In this document: piece by piece, positions 11,551 to 20,313 of the stretch | How positions within the stretch are numbered: the first letter of the stretch is position 1 | Layout of the letters: every line of letters begins with the position of its first letter | Source: Streptomyces griseoloalbus | GTDB taxonomy: Bacteria; Actinomycetota; Actinomycetes; Streptomycetales; Streptomycetaceae | Assembly (NCBI GenBank): GCA_014650015.1 | Contig: BMUD01000021.1 | Span: forward strand, 1 to 64,000 | Length of the DNA: 64,000 bases | Reading direction: 5' to 3' | Made by a program: the position numbers and the translations under genes | The notes under the pieces: generated by a model | What the model was told of the DNA's origin: nothing | The model's input: only the letters and a program-made list of their open reading frames with translations | Database searches by the model: none

Positions 11551-12312
11551 ATGGGCATAGGTCTTCTTACCGGGAAAGTCGTCCTCGTCACCGGGGCGAG
11601 CAGTGGTATCGGAGCGGCGGCGGCCAGGGTGTTCGCGCAGGAGGGCGCGGCGGTCCTCCTGGTCGCCCGCAGACGGGATCGGCTGGCCGCGCTCGTCGAA
11701 GAGCTGCGCGCCGAGGCGGCCGAGGCGGAGTACGTGGTCGCCGACGTCACCTCGCCCGAGGAGGCCGCCATGGCGGTGAAGTCGGCCGTCGGTAGGTTCG
11801 GACGGCTCGACGGGGCGTTCAACAACGCCGGCGTCGGAGGCGACCGCACCCCCCTGCACCAGATGGACAACGAGACCTACGACACCATCATGGACACCAA
11901 CGTGCGTGGCGTCTTCAACTGTTTACGCGCGGAGATCGCCGCGATGCTGGAGCACGGTGGCGCGATCGTCAACAACAGCAGCGTCGGAGGGCTCGTCGCC
12001 ATCCCCACCGCCGCGCCGTACATCGCCTCCAAGCACGCTGTCGTGGGCCTCACCCGGGCAGCCGCCGACGAGTACGCCCAGCAGGGCATCAGGGTCAACG
12101 CCGTGGCGCCCGGCACCACCCGCAGCGAGATCACCACGGACTGGTTCGCCCGCAACCCCGGACTGGAGGCCATGGTCAACTCCATGACCCCCCAGGGCCG
12201 TACGGCGGAACCGGAGGAGATAGCCGCGGCCGCGGCCTGGCTGCTCAGCGACCGCTGCCCCTTTCTGACCGGCACGGTCCTGCCGGTGGACGGCGGCTTC
12301 GTCAACCAGTGA
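11551..12312 (+). CDS. Short-chain dehydrogenase/reductase (classical SDR)
   Basis: A 253-residue classical SDR. It has the cofactor motif TGASSGIG near residue 14, NNAG near 90, a catalytic Ser in NNSSVGG and Tyr/Lys in YIASK near 155-160, then the family ending LPVDGGF. The RR after the second beta strand (VARRRDR) suggests preference for NADP. It lies 12 bp after the unknown gene and probably reduces or oxidises a ketone/alcohol on the released polyketide. The substrate cannot be read from the sequence. Confidence 0.93.
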   Translation: MGIGLLTGKVVLVTGASSGIGAAAARVFAQEGAAVLLVARRRDRLAALVEELRAEAAEAEYVVADVTSPEEAAMAVKSAVGRFGRLDGAFNNAGVGGDRTPLHQMDNETYDTIMDTNVRGVFNCLRAEIAAMLEHGGAIVNNSSVGGLVAIPTAAPYIASKHAVVGLTRAAADEYAQQGIRVNAVAPGTTRSEITTDWFARNPGLEAMVNSMTPQGRTAEPEEIAAAAAWLLSDRCPFLTGTVLPVDGGFVNQ

Positions 12313-12512
12313 GAACCGGTGCGGCCAGGGGCGGATTACTCCGCCGTTACCGCCGCCGCACGGCGCCCGGATAGATTCGCAAGCCACATAGAGGCACGTG
12401 GGGTGCCCTGTTCGGTACGGCTCCTTCGCCGGGCCGGGCCGAACCGCCGGAGCGGTGGTGCCGTACCGGCGCGGGGCCCCTTCTCCCCCGACCACGAGAG
12501 GGCAGGACACCC

Positions 12513-13385
12513 ATGTCGAAGCAGTCGCTCACCCTTGTCGGACTCGGCCCGATGGGCAGTGCGATGGCCGACGCGTACCTCGCCAAGGGTTACGAGGTGA
12601 CCGTGTGGAACAGGACGGCGAGCAAGGCCGAGCCCCTCGTGGCCAAGGGGGCCGTCCTCGCACCCACGGTCGCCGACGCCCTCGCCGCCCACGAACTCGT
12701 CCTGCTCAGCCTGACGGACCACCAGGCGATGTACGCCATCCTCGGCCAGGCCACCGAGGCACTCGAGGGCAGGACCGTCGTGAACCTCAGCTCGGACACG
12801 CCCGCCAAGTCCCGCGAGGCCGCCGACTGGGTGAACGGGCACGGCGCGGCGTACCTGACGGGCGGGGTGACGGTGCCGCCCCACCGCATCGCCGGCCCGG
12901 GCGCGCTCACCTTCTACAGCGGCCCTCGCGAGGTCTTCGAGGAGCACCGCGCCACGCTCGAGGTGATCTCCGCCGCGGACCACCGTGGTGAGGACCAGGG
13001 ACTGGCCGCCCTCTACTACCAGCTCCAGCTCGACATCTTCTGGACGTCCCTGTTCTCCTGGCTGCACGCCGTCGCGGTCGCGAAGGCCAACGGCATCTCG
13101 GCTGCCGACCTGCTGCCCTACGCCTCCGGCACCCTCGCCTCGATGCCGGACTTCCTGGGCTTCTACACCCCCCGGCTGGACGAGGGGAACTTCGCCGGCG
13201 ACGTGGAGCGGCTCTCCATGGGGCTGGCGAGCATCGAGCACGTCGTGGAGACCGGACTCGACAGCGGTGTCGACTCCTCGCTGCCCACCGCGGTGCTGGA
13301 ACTCCTCCGGCGCGGCTTCGACGCCGGCCGGGCCGAGGACAGTGCCACGAGCATCGTCGAACTCCTCAAGCAGGCCTCCGCGTAG
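12513..13385 (+). CDS. Imine reductase homologue 1, Tyr type
   Basis: A 290-residue NADPH-dependent imine-reductase/beta-hydroxyacid-dehydrogenase-fold protein. The Rossmann motif GLGPMG is at 10-15 and VWNRT at 31-35 (the family's NADPH-binding Arg). The catalytic Lys of true hydroxyacid dehydrogenases is absent. The equivalent position, Asp in many imine reductases, is Tyr169 (ALYYQ), with Trp177 eight residues on. Tyr at this site is known in S-selective imine reductases, but selectivity cannot be assumed. The helical C-terminal dimerisation half is complete. It is followed by a strong terminator, and it likely reduces a cyclic imine of the pathway. Confidence 0.88.
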   Translation: MSKQSLTLVGLGPMGSAMADAYLAKGYEVTVWNRTASKAEPLVAKGAVLAPTVADALAAHELVLLSLTDHQAMYAILGQATEALEGRTVVNLSSDTPAKSREAADWVNGHGAAYLTGGVTVPPHRIAGPGALTFYSGPREVFEEHRATLEVISAADHRGEDQGLAALYYQLQLDIFWTSLFSWLHAVAVAKANGISAADLLPYASGTLASMPDFLGFYTPRLDEGNFAGDVERLSMGLASIEHVVETGLDSGVDSSLPTAVLELLRRGFDAGRAEDSATSIVELLKQASA

Positions 13386-13407
13386 GCGGTCCGCCACTCC
13401 GCGTCCG

Positions 13408-13455
13408 CCCGGCCGGCCGCCCGTGAACCGCGGGCGGCCGGCCGGGCCGTTTTTT
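13408..13455 (+). terminator. Rho-independent terminator after imine reductase 1
   Basis: A perfect 16-bp GC stem (13408-13423 with 13431-13446, 7-nt loop) is followed by CCG and a run of six T. It closes the 10349-13385 transcription unit. Confidence 0.9.
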
Positions 13456-13636
13456 CCCTCTCACGCGCCCGCGCCGTTCGACCACCGCACATTCCGGGGG
13501 AACCGGCTGTCCATGCACCGGCGCCCGATCGGATTACCAGAGCATGACACGCCGAGGATACGTTCCTGCGGGGCCATGAAGTTCACGACCGGCGCTGAGC
13601 CACGGGAACAGAAGCCAACAAGGGAGGGTGAGTGGG

Positions 13637-14812
13637 ATGACTGCTGCCGATGCGCACCATCTGGCGGTGCTCGAAGCGGTGCGGAGCATTGCCCCGATAC
13701 TCAGGGAGAACGCCCGGTCCGCCGAGAAGGCGGGCTGGATACCGGACGAGAACGTCGAACTCCTCGAAAAGGCCGGGGTCTTCGGTATCGCCGTGCCCGA
13801 GAGGTTCGGCGGTACGGACCTTCCGGCCGCCCAGCAGTTACCGGTCCTGGAGGAGGTGGCCAAGGCCTGCGGTTCCACCGGCTGGGTCACCGCGGTCTGG
13901 GTGACCACGGCGTGGATGGCGAGTCTCTACCCCGACAAGGCCCAAGAGGAGATCTTCGCGGGCGGCCGGGTGCGCGTCTCCGGAGGCTTCACGCCCTCCG
14001 GGACGCTGGTGCCGACCGAGGGCGGTTACCTCCTGACCGGCGAGTGGCGGTTCAACAGCGGTGTCCGCGCCGCCGACTGGAACGTCTGCTCGGCGCTCGT
14101 CGAGCACGGGGACGGCCGGGTCGAGGACCTGTACCCGCTGGTCCCGACCTCGGACCTGGTCATCGGAGACGACTGGGACGTCTTCGGCGCGGCCGGCACC
14201 GGCAGTGTCACCTCGACCGCCGACGGCGTCTTCGTCCCCGCGCACCGCGTGGTCGGCGCCGAGGCGTACGACGCGGCCACCCGCGGCCGGTGGAACGAGG
14301 ACCTCAGGAGCCGCAACTACCACCTGCTCAGCTACGTGCTGACCCAGTGCACCGCCGTCTACACCGGCCTGGCCCGGGCAGCCCTCGACGTCTTCGTGGA
14401 GAAGCTCCCGGGCAAGGGCATCGCGTACTCGAACTGGACCGAGCAGATCAAGCATCCGCACATCCACCATCAGGTGGCGGTGGCCGCCAACAAGATCGCG
14501 GCGGCGGAGGGCCTGCAACGCTCCTTGCTGGAGCTGGTGCAGGAACGCGCCGACCAGGGCCGCCGCCTGACGGTGGCGGAGAAGGCGACGATCCGCGGGC
14601 ACATCGCCTACATCGTGCAGACGTCGAAGGAGGCCGTCGACACCCTCTACACCCTGAGCCCGGCCTCCGTCATCGTGCGCAGCGGAGACCTCCAGCGCAT
14701 CGAACGGGACATCCTGGCCCTGTCGGTGCACGGCCTGTTCGCCCCCCTCGCCTCCCTGGAGGTCCAGGGGCGCCTGCTGCTCGGCCTGGAGCCCGACAAC
14801 GACTACCTCTGA
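13637..14812 (+). CDS. Acyl-CoA dehydrogenase-type flavin monooxygenase
   Basis: A 391-residue protein of the acyl-CoA-dehydrogenase fold. It has the N-terminal helical region (LLEKAGVFGIAVPERFGG), a central beta domain (GFTPSGTLVPTEGGYLLTGEW) and the C-terminal helical bundle typical of group D two-component flavin hydroxylases (HpaB/HsaA-like). The Glu-containing motif of true acyl-CoA dehydrogenases is not evident, which favours a monooxygenase or N-oxygenase using reduced flavin from the 10349-10882 reductase. The ATG at 13637 has GGGAGG at good spacing; a GTG nine bases upstream is too close to that site. It lies after the terminator, so it probably has its own promoter. Confidence 0.88.
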   Translation: MTAADAHHLAVLEAVRSIAPILRENARSAEKAGWIPDENVELLEKAGVFGIAVPERFGGTDLPAAQQLPVLEEVAKACGSTGWVTAVWVTTAWMASLYPDKAQEEIFAGGRVRVSGGFTPSGTLVPTEGGYLLTGEWRFNSGVRAADWNVCSALVEHGDGRVEDLYPLVPTSDLVIGDDWDVFGAAGTGSVTSTADGVFVPAHRVVGAEAYDAATRGRWNEDLRSRNYHLLSYVLTQCTAVYTGLARAALDVFVEKLPGKGIAYSNWTEQIKHPHIHHQVAVAANKIAAAEGLQRSLLELVQERADQGRRLTVAEKATIRGHIAYIVQTSKEAVDTLYTLSPASVIVRSGDLQRIERDILALSVHGLFAPLASLEVQGRLLLGLEPDNDYL

Positions 14813-14849
14813 TCCGCCGGACCGGGCGGATCCCGGGGCCCCACGCACG

Positions 14850-14895
14850 GCGCCCCGCCCCGTACGCACTCGACGTGCCGTACGGGGCGGGGCGC
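14850..14895. terminator. Bidirectional terminator between convergent genes
   Basis: A perfect 17-bp stem (14850-14866 with 14879-14895, 12-nt loop) lies between the convergent monooxygenase and NmrA-type genes. No T run is needed for this class in streptomycetes. Confidence 0.75.
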
Positions 14896-14933
14896 TCGGG
14901 CGTTGCGGGGGAGTGTGGGCGTTCGCAGCGCCG

Positions 14934-15803
14934 TTACGACGGCTGCTTGTCCCACACGCCCGTGGCCGCCGTCTCGCGCACGTAGTCGGCGAAGTCGCGC
15001 GGCGCCCGGCCCAGGATGCGTTCCACGGCGTCCGTGAGGTAGCCGTTGGCACCGCTGTGCACCTGGGCGAAGAGACTCGACTCCATTCGGGCGAACTCCT
15101 CCGTGTCCATGTACCGGTACGGCTCGGGCACACCCGCGGCCCGCATCTCGGCGGCGAACTCCTCGGCGGACTGCGTGCTGAAGCGGAAGTCGTGCCCGGT
15201 GCCGGCGGCTATCTCCGCCACGGCGTCGCCGAAGGTCAGCAGCCGGGGCCCGGTCAGCTCGTAGAGGCGGCCGGTGTGGCCGTCCTCGGTCAGCACCCGC
15301 GCGGCCGCCTCGGCCACGTCCTGCGCGTCGACGAACGCCTCCCGGCCGTCTCCGGTGGGCAGGCGGACCTCGCCGGCCACCAGCGGGTGCACCAGCAGCG
15401 CCTCACTGAAGTTCTGGAAGAACCAGGCGGGACGCAGGATCGTCCACGGGGCACCGGAGGAGCGCACCGCCACCTCGGCCGGGTAGGCCTCCGGCCAGCC
15501 CCGTGCCGACTGGAGGACCACCCGCTCCACGCCCAGGGAGAGGGCCAACTCGCCCAGCGAGCGCAGCCGTACGGCGGCCTCCGGGCTGAACAGGTTCTGC
15601 AGGTAGACCACGTACACGGCGCGGGCGCCCTCCAGGGCGGGGGCCCAGGTGGCGGTGTCGAGCCAGTCGAAATGCTGCTCGGAGGAGCGGGACGCCACCC
15701 GCACCGGGTGGCCGCCGTCACGCAGGGCCGGTACCAGCCGGCGGCCGACCTTGCCCAGACCACCGAGGACGACGATGGGTCTCTCCGTCAGGTTCTCAGT
15801 CAT
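14934..15803 (-). CDS. NmrA-family NAD(P)-binding protein
   Basis: A 289-residue atypical SDR of the NmrA group. It begins with VVLGGLGKVGRRL (Rossmann GxxGxxG), has VASRSS after the second strand, and keeps the long C-terminal substrate domain (PWTILRPAWFFQNFSE, FVDAQDVAEAA). The usual YxxxK is not obvious, as in many NmrA proteins that sense or bind NADP. It may act as a reductase or isomerase on a pathway intermediate, or as a redox sensor. It is convergent with the monooxygenase and 179 bp downstream of imine reductase 2 on the same strand. Confidence 0.85.
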   Translation of the reverse strand: MTENLTERPIVVLGGLGKVGRRLVPALRDGGHPVRVASRSSEQHFDWLDTATWAPALEGARAVYVVYLQNLFSPEAAVRLRSLGELALSLGVERVVLQSARGWPEAYPAEVAVRSSGAPWTILRPAWFFQNFSEALLVHPLVAGEVRLPTGDGREAFVDAQDVAEAAARVLTEDGHTGRLYELTGPRLLTFGDAVAEIAAGTGHDFRFSTQSAEEFAAEMRAAGVPEPYRYMDTEEFARMESSLFAQVHSGANGYLTDAVERILGRAPRDFADYVRETAATGVWDKQPS

Positions 15804-15982
15804 GCGGCTCACTTCACCGGTTCCGCAGGCCCGGAGCAAGGGGGTCCCGCACCCCACTACGTACCCGGTGACCAGCGGATTCACCCCTCTGGACGGCCAA
15901 TGGCGGGCCAGTGGACGGGCGATGGCCACCGCGCGGCCGGGTCTCGCGATCCGGCCCCGTCTCGCGATCCTGTCCCTCTCCC

Positions 15983-16897
15983 TCAGTCGGTCGGCTCGGG
16001 CCGGCGGACGCCCTCGACCGTGGCGGTGTAGCTGGCGTCGGCGTGACCCAGGGCGCGTGCGCGGTGCTCGACGGACGACACGGCGCGCAGCACGCTCGTG
16101 TCGAGCCCTCGCAGCTGAGCCGCCTCGATGATGTCGTCGACCGTGGAGCACCGCATCGTGAGCAGTTCGCCCCCGCCCGGGTAGGCCCCCTCGTCGATCT
16201 CGCGGGCCGTGTCCGGCGCGAGCAGCGCGACCGTGTCGAGCATCACCTTCAGGTAGGGGGCGAAGTCCCGCACCTTCACGCCGTCCGCTTCGGCCAGGGC
16301 GAAGCTGTGCATCATCCCCGACATGCTGGTCCAGAAGAAGTCGAGCAGGGACATGTCGTACAGGGCGGCGAAGCCGGGGTCCTCGCCGACGTGGACCACG
16401 CGGCCGCCCAGGGCTTCGAAGGTCACGCGGTGGCGGTCGTAGGCGTCCCTGGAACCGCTGAGGAAGACCAGCGAGTCCGGGGTCGCGATGAAGTTCGGAC
16501 CGATCATGATGGCACCGTCGAGGTAGTCGACGCCCTGCTTCGCCGCCCACTCGGCCGCGGTGCGGGACCGCTCCGCCGTGCTGGTGGAGACGTTGAGCAG
16601 CACCCGGCCCTCGAAGTCGGCGGTGTCGACCGTGTCGAGCACCGACTGCGCCGCGTCGTAGTCGGCCACGCTGACCACGACCAGGTCGCCCGCGCGCACC
16701 GCCTCGGCGGCGGTGTCCGCCCACCGCGCGCCCGCGGCGACCAGGTCGTCCGCCTTGCCCCGGGAGCGGTTCCAGACGGTGGTGGGATGACCCGCCCGTG
16801 AGAAGGCGCCGGCCAGGGCACGGCCCATGGGACCCAGGCCGAGCACGGTGACCGGCAGTTTCTGGATGTCCGGTTCATTTGTCATGTCAGGCAGCAT
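15983..16897 (-). CDS. Imine reductase homologue 2, Asp type
   Basis: A 304-residue imine-reductase-fold protein. GLGPMG is at 20-25 and VWNRS at 41-45; DGAIM follows at 127. The catalytic position is Asp181 (ALYDMSLL) with Trp189 eight residues later, the pattern seen in R-type imine reductases and reductive aminases. It shares only moderate identity with the copies at 12513 and 17122, so the three are not recent duplicates. An alternative start is the ATG at 16885; neither has a clear ribosome site. Three direct repeats with 11-bp period lie 35-65 bp upstream. Confidence 0.87.
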   Translation of the reverse strand: MLPDMTNEPDIQKLPVTVLGLGPMGRALAGAFSRAGHPTTVWNRSRGKADDLVAAGARWADTAAEAVRAGDLVVVSVADYDAAQSVLDTVDTADFEGRVLLNVSTSTAERSRTAAEWAAKQGVDYLDGAIMIGPNFIATPDSLVFLSGSRDAYDRHRVTFEALGGRVVHVGEDPGFAALYDMSLLDFFWTSMSGMMHSFALAEADGVKVRDFAPYLKVMLDTVALLAPDTAREIDEGAYPGGGELLTMRCSTVDDIIEAAQLRGLDTSVLRAVSSVEHRARALGHADASYTATVEGVRRPEPTD

Positions 16898-16931
16898 CTG
16901 TGCTTCTGAGCGTCGTCACAAGAGCCCTCGG

Positions 16932-16958
16932 TCAAAACGCGCTCAAAGCGCTCTCAAA
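16932..16958 (-). promoter_or_regulatory. Direct repeats with 11-bp period, SARP-like site
   Basis: TCAAA occurs at 16932, 16943 and 16954, exactly 11 bp apart. Read toward imine reductase 2 the heptamers are TTTGAGA, TTTGAGC and TTTGACC, separated by 4 bp. This geometry is that of binding sites of Streptomyces antibiotic regulatory proteins, which normally sit just upstream of -10. The match is by spacing; the regulator is not identified. Confidence 0.55.
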
Positions 16959-17044
16959 ATCGCATGTCGGAGGTCGGGAAATAGACAGGAAGAGAGTGCT
17001 CGGCATCTCTCGATTACCGTGGAGTGGGTGTACCCCGGGAAATG

Positions 17045-17081
17045 ATTTCGGCCTCCAGGAACGGATCCTGGAGGCCGAAAT
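17045..17081 (-). terminator. Terminator after imine reductase 3
   Basis: A perfect 16-bp stem (17045-17060 with 17066-17081) with a 5-nt loop lies 40 bp past the stop of the 17122-18006 gene. It isolates that gene from imine reductase 2. Confidence 0.8.
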
Positions 17082-17121
17082 GGTTCACCTGACGGGCGGC
17101 GGAGTCAGCGACCCCGCACCG

Positions 17122-18006
17122 TCACTTCTTGTTCTGCTTGAGCAGCTCGATCACGCCGGAGAAGTCGTCGTTCCCGAAGCCGTCGGCGACCCGGCGGTCC
17201 ATCAGCGACTGGATCGGGTCCAGCAGCTCCGAGCTGACGCCCTGGCTGCGGCTGGCCTCGACGATGTTGCGGAAGCCCACCTGCTGCATGCTGAGTGCCG
17301 CCGAGATACCGATGTGGTACTCGTCGTTGTCGATCTGCCGGGCCAGGTTCGCGACCACCCCGGCGATCGAGGTCACGTAGGGGATCAGCAACTCGGTGGA
17401 GAACTGCTGGGCGTTGACGCCCTCGGAACGGACCATGGCGATGGCCTGCATGGCGCCACCGAGCATGCCGTACATGCCGGCCAGCAGGGACAGGTCGAGC
17501 AGGGACGCAAGACCCGCGTCGGTACCCGCGAAGCGGGCGTCGCCCATGGCGCTGAGGACCGGCTTGTCGCGCTCGAAGGACTCCGTGTTGGAGCCGCTGT
17601 AGAGCACGTAGGCGTGGTCGGTGCCGACGATCTGCGGAACGGCCATGATGCCGCCGTCGATGTAGTCGTAACCGAGGTCGGCCGCCCACTTCGCGGTCTC
17701 CCGGGCCTGCTCCGGGGTGCCGTTGGTGAGGTTGTAGACCGTGCGGCCCTTCAGGGCGTCGCCCAGCGGGTCCAGGACCTGGTGCACGGAGTCGTAGTCG
17801 AGGAGACAGACGATGACCACAGGGCTCGCCTGCGCGGCCTCGGCGGCCGTGGCGGCACGCTCGGCCCCCTGCTCCACCAGGGGGTCGGCCTTGGACGCCG
17901 TACGGTTCCAGACGGTCGTGGAGTGACCGGCCTTCAGAAACGCGCCGGCGAGCGCCGCCCCCATCTCTCCCAGACCGATGACAGTAACTGCGGTGTTGCC
18001 CGCCAT
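17122..18006 (-). CDS. Imine reductase homologue 3, Asp/Tyr type
   Basis: A 294-residue imine-reductase-fold protein. GLGEMG is at 11-16, VWNRT at 32-36, and IDGGIMAVP near 116. The catalytic position is Asp171 (SLLDLSLL), and Tyr179 eight residues later matches the Asp/Tyr pair described in fungal reductive aminases (Asp169/Tyr177 of AspRedAm). It could therefore couple amine and carbonyl as well as reduce imines; this is inference from two positions. The start at 18006 has AGAGGGA upstream; an in-frame extension to 18099 is unlike the family. It is closed by its own terminator. Confidence 0.88.
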   Translation of the reverse strand: MAGNTAVTVIGLGEMGAALAGAFLKAGHSTTVWNRTASKADPLVEQGAERAATAAEAAQASPVVIVCLLDYDSVHQVLDPLGDALKGRTVYNLTNGTPEQARETAKWAADLGYDYIDGGIMAVPQIVGTDHAYVLYSGSNTESFERDKPVLSAMGDARFAGTDAGLASLLDLSLLAGMYGMLGGAMQAIAMVRSEGVNAQQFSTELLIPYVTSIAGVVANLARQIDNDEYHIGISAALSMQQVGFRNIVEASRSQGVSSELLDPIQSLMDRRVADGFGNDDFSGVIELLKQNKK

Positions 18007-18020
18007 TTCGTGTTCCCTCT

Positions 18021-18081
18021 CACTTGAAATCAATCGGGTGCCGGGGATGAGTGTTACCGGTGCGCCAGCGGAAATCAAGTG
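18021..18081 (-). promoter_or_regulatory. Imperfect dyad before imine reductase 3
   Basis: CACTTGAAATC (18021-18031) and GAAATCAAGTG (18071-18081) form an inverted pair matching at 9 of 11 positions around a 39-bp spacer, just upstream of the start. It is a possible operator; evidence is limited to the symmetry. Confidence 0.3.
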
Positions 18082-18356
18082 CGTACGGTGGCGTGGCACC
18101 TGCCTTTGAGCGAGAGGGAATTTCCCCTCGCGAAAATGACAAACTATGGATCTCTTGCTATTCGCTCGGGTCGGCCGGTGTTATGGGCGTGAGGCGGCCA
18201 TGAACATGAATGGTTCTTCTCGAGACGTCTTTGACACCCGGCGCCTCCACGCGCCGGTGACCGGTCCGGTTCGCCGGCCCCGGCGGAAGACCGGGCCGAC
18301 CCCGTCCCGGTGCCGCGGCGGGCGGAACGGGGCCGGCCTGTGCGAGCCGGTGCGGT

Positions 18357-18394
18357 ACCGCGGCCTCCGCCCGCCCGGCAGAGGAGGCCGCGGT
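18357..18394 (-). terminator. Terminator after the flavin amine oxidase
   Basis: A 12-bp perfect stem (18357-18368 with 18383-18394) lies 15 bp past the amine oxidase stop. The rest of the 402-bp gap (18007-18408) holds the promoter region of imine reductase 3 and no gene. Confidence 0.7.
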
Positions 18395-18408
18395 CCGGGG
18401 GACCGGCG

Positions 18409-19872
18409 TCAGACGCCGAGGATGCCGGCCATCTGGCCCGCGGCGGTGTTGCCGCTCTCGATGGCGCCGTCCATGTAGCCGTTCCAGCCGTTGGCGATGT
18501 CGCTGGTGGCGAACGCCAGTCGGCCCACGGGCTTCTGGACCGCCCGCAGCGGACCCGTCAGGATGCCGGGAGCGCGCACCGCCCAGCCGCCCTGCGAGTA
18601 CGGGTCCTGGCCCCAGTGCTGGGCCGAGACCGAGACCACCTCGATGCCCGGGATGATCTTCCGCAGTTCGGTCTGCACCGTCGACCGGTTGCCGGCGTTG
18701 AACGACGCGGCGTTGCTGAAGCCGATCACGATGTTGCCGTCGGAGCGCTCCTTGAACGGGAACACCGCGGTGATCTTCGAGGAGGAGGCCGCCGGGGACT
18801 CCGCGGAGAACCGGCCCAGGTCGGTGCCTCTGACGTGCATCATGAACTTCTGGGCCGTGCGCACGCCGAGGCCCCGGGTGGACAGGTTGGTGAACTCGGA
18901 GGGCAGGCCGGGGGTGAACTGGATGCTGTTCCACACGTTCACCGGAACCGCGACCACCACGCCGCGGGCGGTGTAGGTCGTCCCCTTCGCCGTCACCGCG
19001 ACCTGCGTGCCGTTGACCGCGACGGTGGTCACCGGGCTGTTGAGCTTCACCGTCGCCTTGGACTGGTTGAGAATGGCCTGGACGAGAGCGGTCGAACCCA
19101 CCGTGGGACGGTAGGTGTTGATGCTCCCGTAGCCCTCGTAGCTGTGGCCGGACAGGGCCCACCAGTGGGCCAGCTCCGTCAGGCCCATGGTCGTGGCCGA
19201 ACCGGTCAGGTACGAGGTGGCCGGGTCGGCCAGCAGCTCCTCCTCGGCACTGAACCGCATCTGGTTGAGCCGGTCGCGCATGGAGAGGCTGTCCAGGTCA
19301 CGGATCAGGTCCTCACGGGCGAAGGGGTCGTAGGGGTTGGGGAACCAGTCCCTCGACCCCTCGAACAGGGGCGTGACCACCTGTGACTGGCGTGTGAACA
19401 GGTCGAGGGAGTCGAAGGGCTGCCAGTCACCCGTCGTGGTGGTGGGGAAGTAGCTGCGGGTGGGCGGCGCGTCGGCGGTCAGTGCCAGCCCGTGCCTCTG
19501 GACCTCCTGCCACACGAGCGGCTGCTTCTCGTCGACCCACGTGCCGCCCATCTCCACCTGCTCACCGGCGAAGGTGGATGTCCACACCCGGCCACCGATG
19601 CGGTTGCGGGCCTCCAGCACCAGGACGCTCAGGCCCTTGTCCTTGAGTTGGCGGGCGGCGCTGGCCCCGGCGAAGCCGGCGCCTATGACGATGACGTCGT
19701 AGGCGTTGCGGGTCACGGCCTTGGCCGTGCCCGACGTGGCCGCGGCGACCGAGGCGGTCAGCGCGGTCGTACCGGCCGCCTTCAGCAGGAACCGGCGCGA
19801 CAGCCGGCGAGAGATGCCGGCGGGCGGGTCCTCGGCGTGATGCGACTGGGACGATGCGTTCTCGATGGTCAT
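18409..19872 (-). CDS. Tat-exported flavin amine oxidase
   Basis: A 487-residue flavin monoamine oxidase family protein. The N-terminus carries a twin-arginine signal (SRRFLLKAAG at about 25-34, then an Ala/Thr-rich stretch ending GTAKA near 52). After it come the FAD-binding VIVIGAGFAGASAARQL, then RIGGRVWT, MGGTWVD, and the C-terminal FATSDIANGWNGYMDGAI that closes over FAD. Folding before Tat export fits a flavoprotein acting outside the membrane. In an alkaloid cluster it would dehydrogenate an amine to an imine or iminium, the reverse of the imine reductases, suggesting final activation after export. It could also oxidise other amines. Confidence 0.92.
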   Translation of the reverse strand: MTIENASSQSHHAEDPPAGISRRLSRRFLLKAAGTTALTASVAAATSGTAKAVTRNAYDVIVIGAGFAGASAARQLKDKGLSVLVLEARNRIGGRVWTSTFAGEQVEMGGTWVDEKQPLVWQEVQRHGLALTADAPPTRSYFPTTTTGDWQPFDSLDLFTRQSQVVTPLFEGSRDWFPNPYDPFAREDLIRDLDSLSMRDRLNQMRFSAEEELLADPATSYLTGSATTMGLTELAHWWALSGHSYEGYGSINTYRPTVGSTALVQAILNQSKATVKLNSPVTTVAVNGTQVAVTAKGTTYTARGVVVAVPVNVWNSIQFTPGLPSEFTNLSTRGLGVRTAQKFMMHVRGTDLGRFSAESPAASSSKITAVFPFKERSDGNIVIGFSNAASFNAGNRSTVQTELRKIIPGIEVVSVSAQHWGQDPYSQGGWAVRAPGILTGPLRAVQKPVGRLAFATSDIANGWNGYMDGAIESGNTAAGQMAGILGV

Positions 19873-20313
19873 AGTCTTCCTCGAAGTGGCTGTCCTGAAC
19901 CGACTGCTTGCGCGGGCCGGTATGGGCCGACACGTGCGACGGCAGTGGTGTGATGCGACGTCCCCCGTGAGACGTCGCGGGATCAGGCAGCCGCGTTCCG
20001 GAAGACGGTCCTGACGACCTCAGCCCGGATGTCGAGGCAACAGAGCGCGCGTGCGGTGCGCAGGACAGGGTCGCTGTCCGTGAACTCTGTTGCTCGCTTC
20101 CCCCCTTGGGAATCGACGCACCCTCGTCACTTCTCGAGTCACGATGGCCGGCGATGGCGGTACCGCCGGTGTGCGCCGCCTGATGCCCGGAACTGAGGCT
20201 AGTCCAGAGGGAATTCGGACAATCCATTTTCCGGTAACGGAGGAGGAACCGGGCGCCGGGTGCCCGGGCGGGAGTGCGCGGCCGGACCGCCGCGCACTGT
20301 GCCCGCGCGTGGT
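19873..20313. other. Intergenic, amine oxidase promoter region
   Basis: 441 bp between two minus-strand genes. It must contain the amine oxidase promoter; I see no convincing ORF, repeat or operator. Confidence 0.5.
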
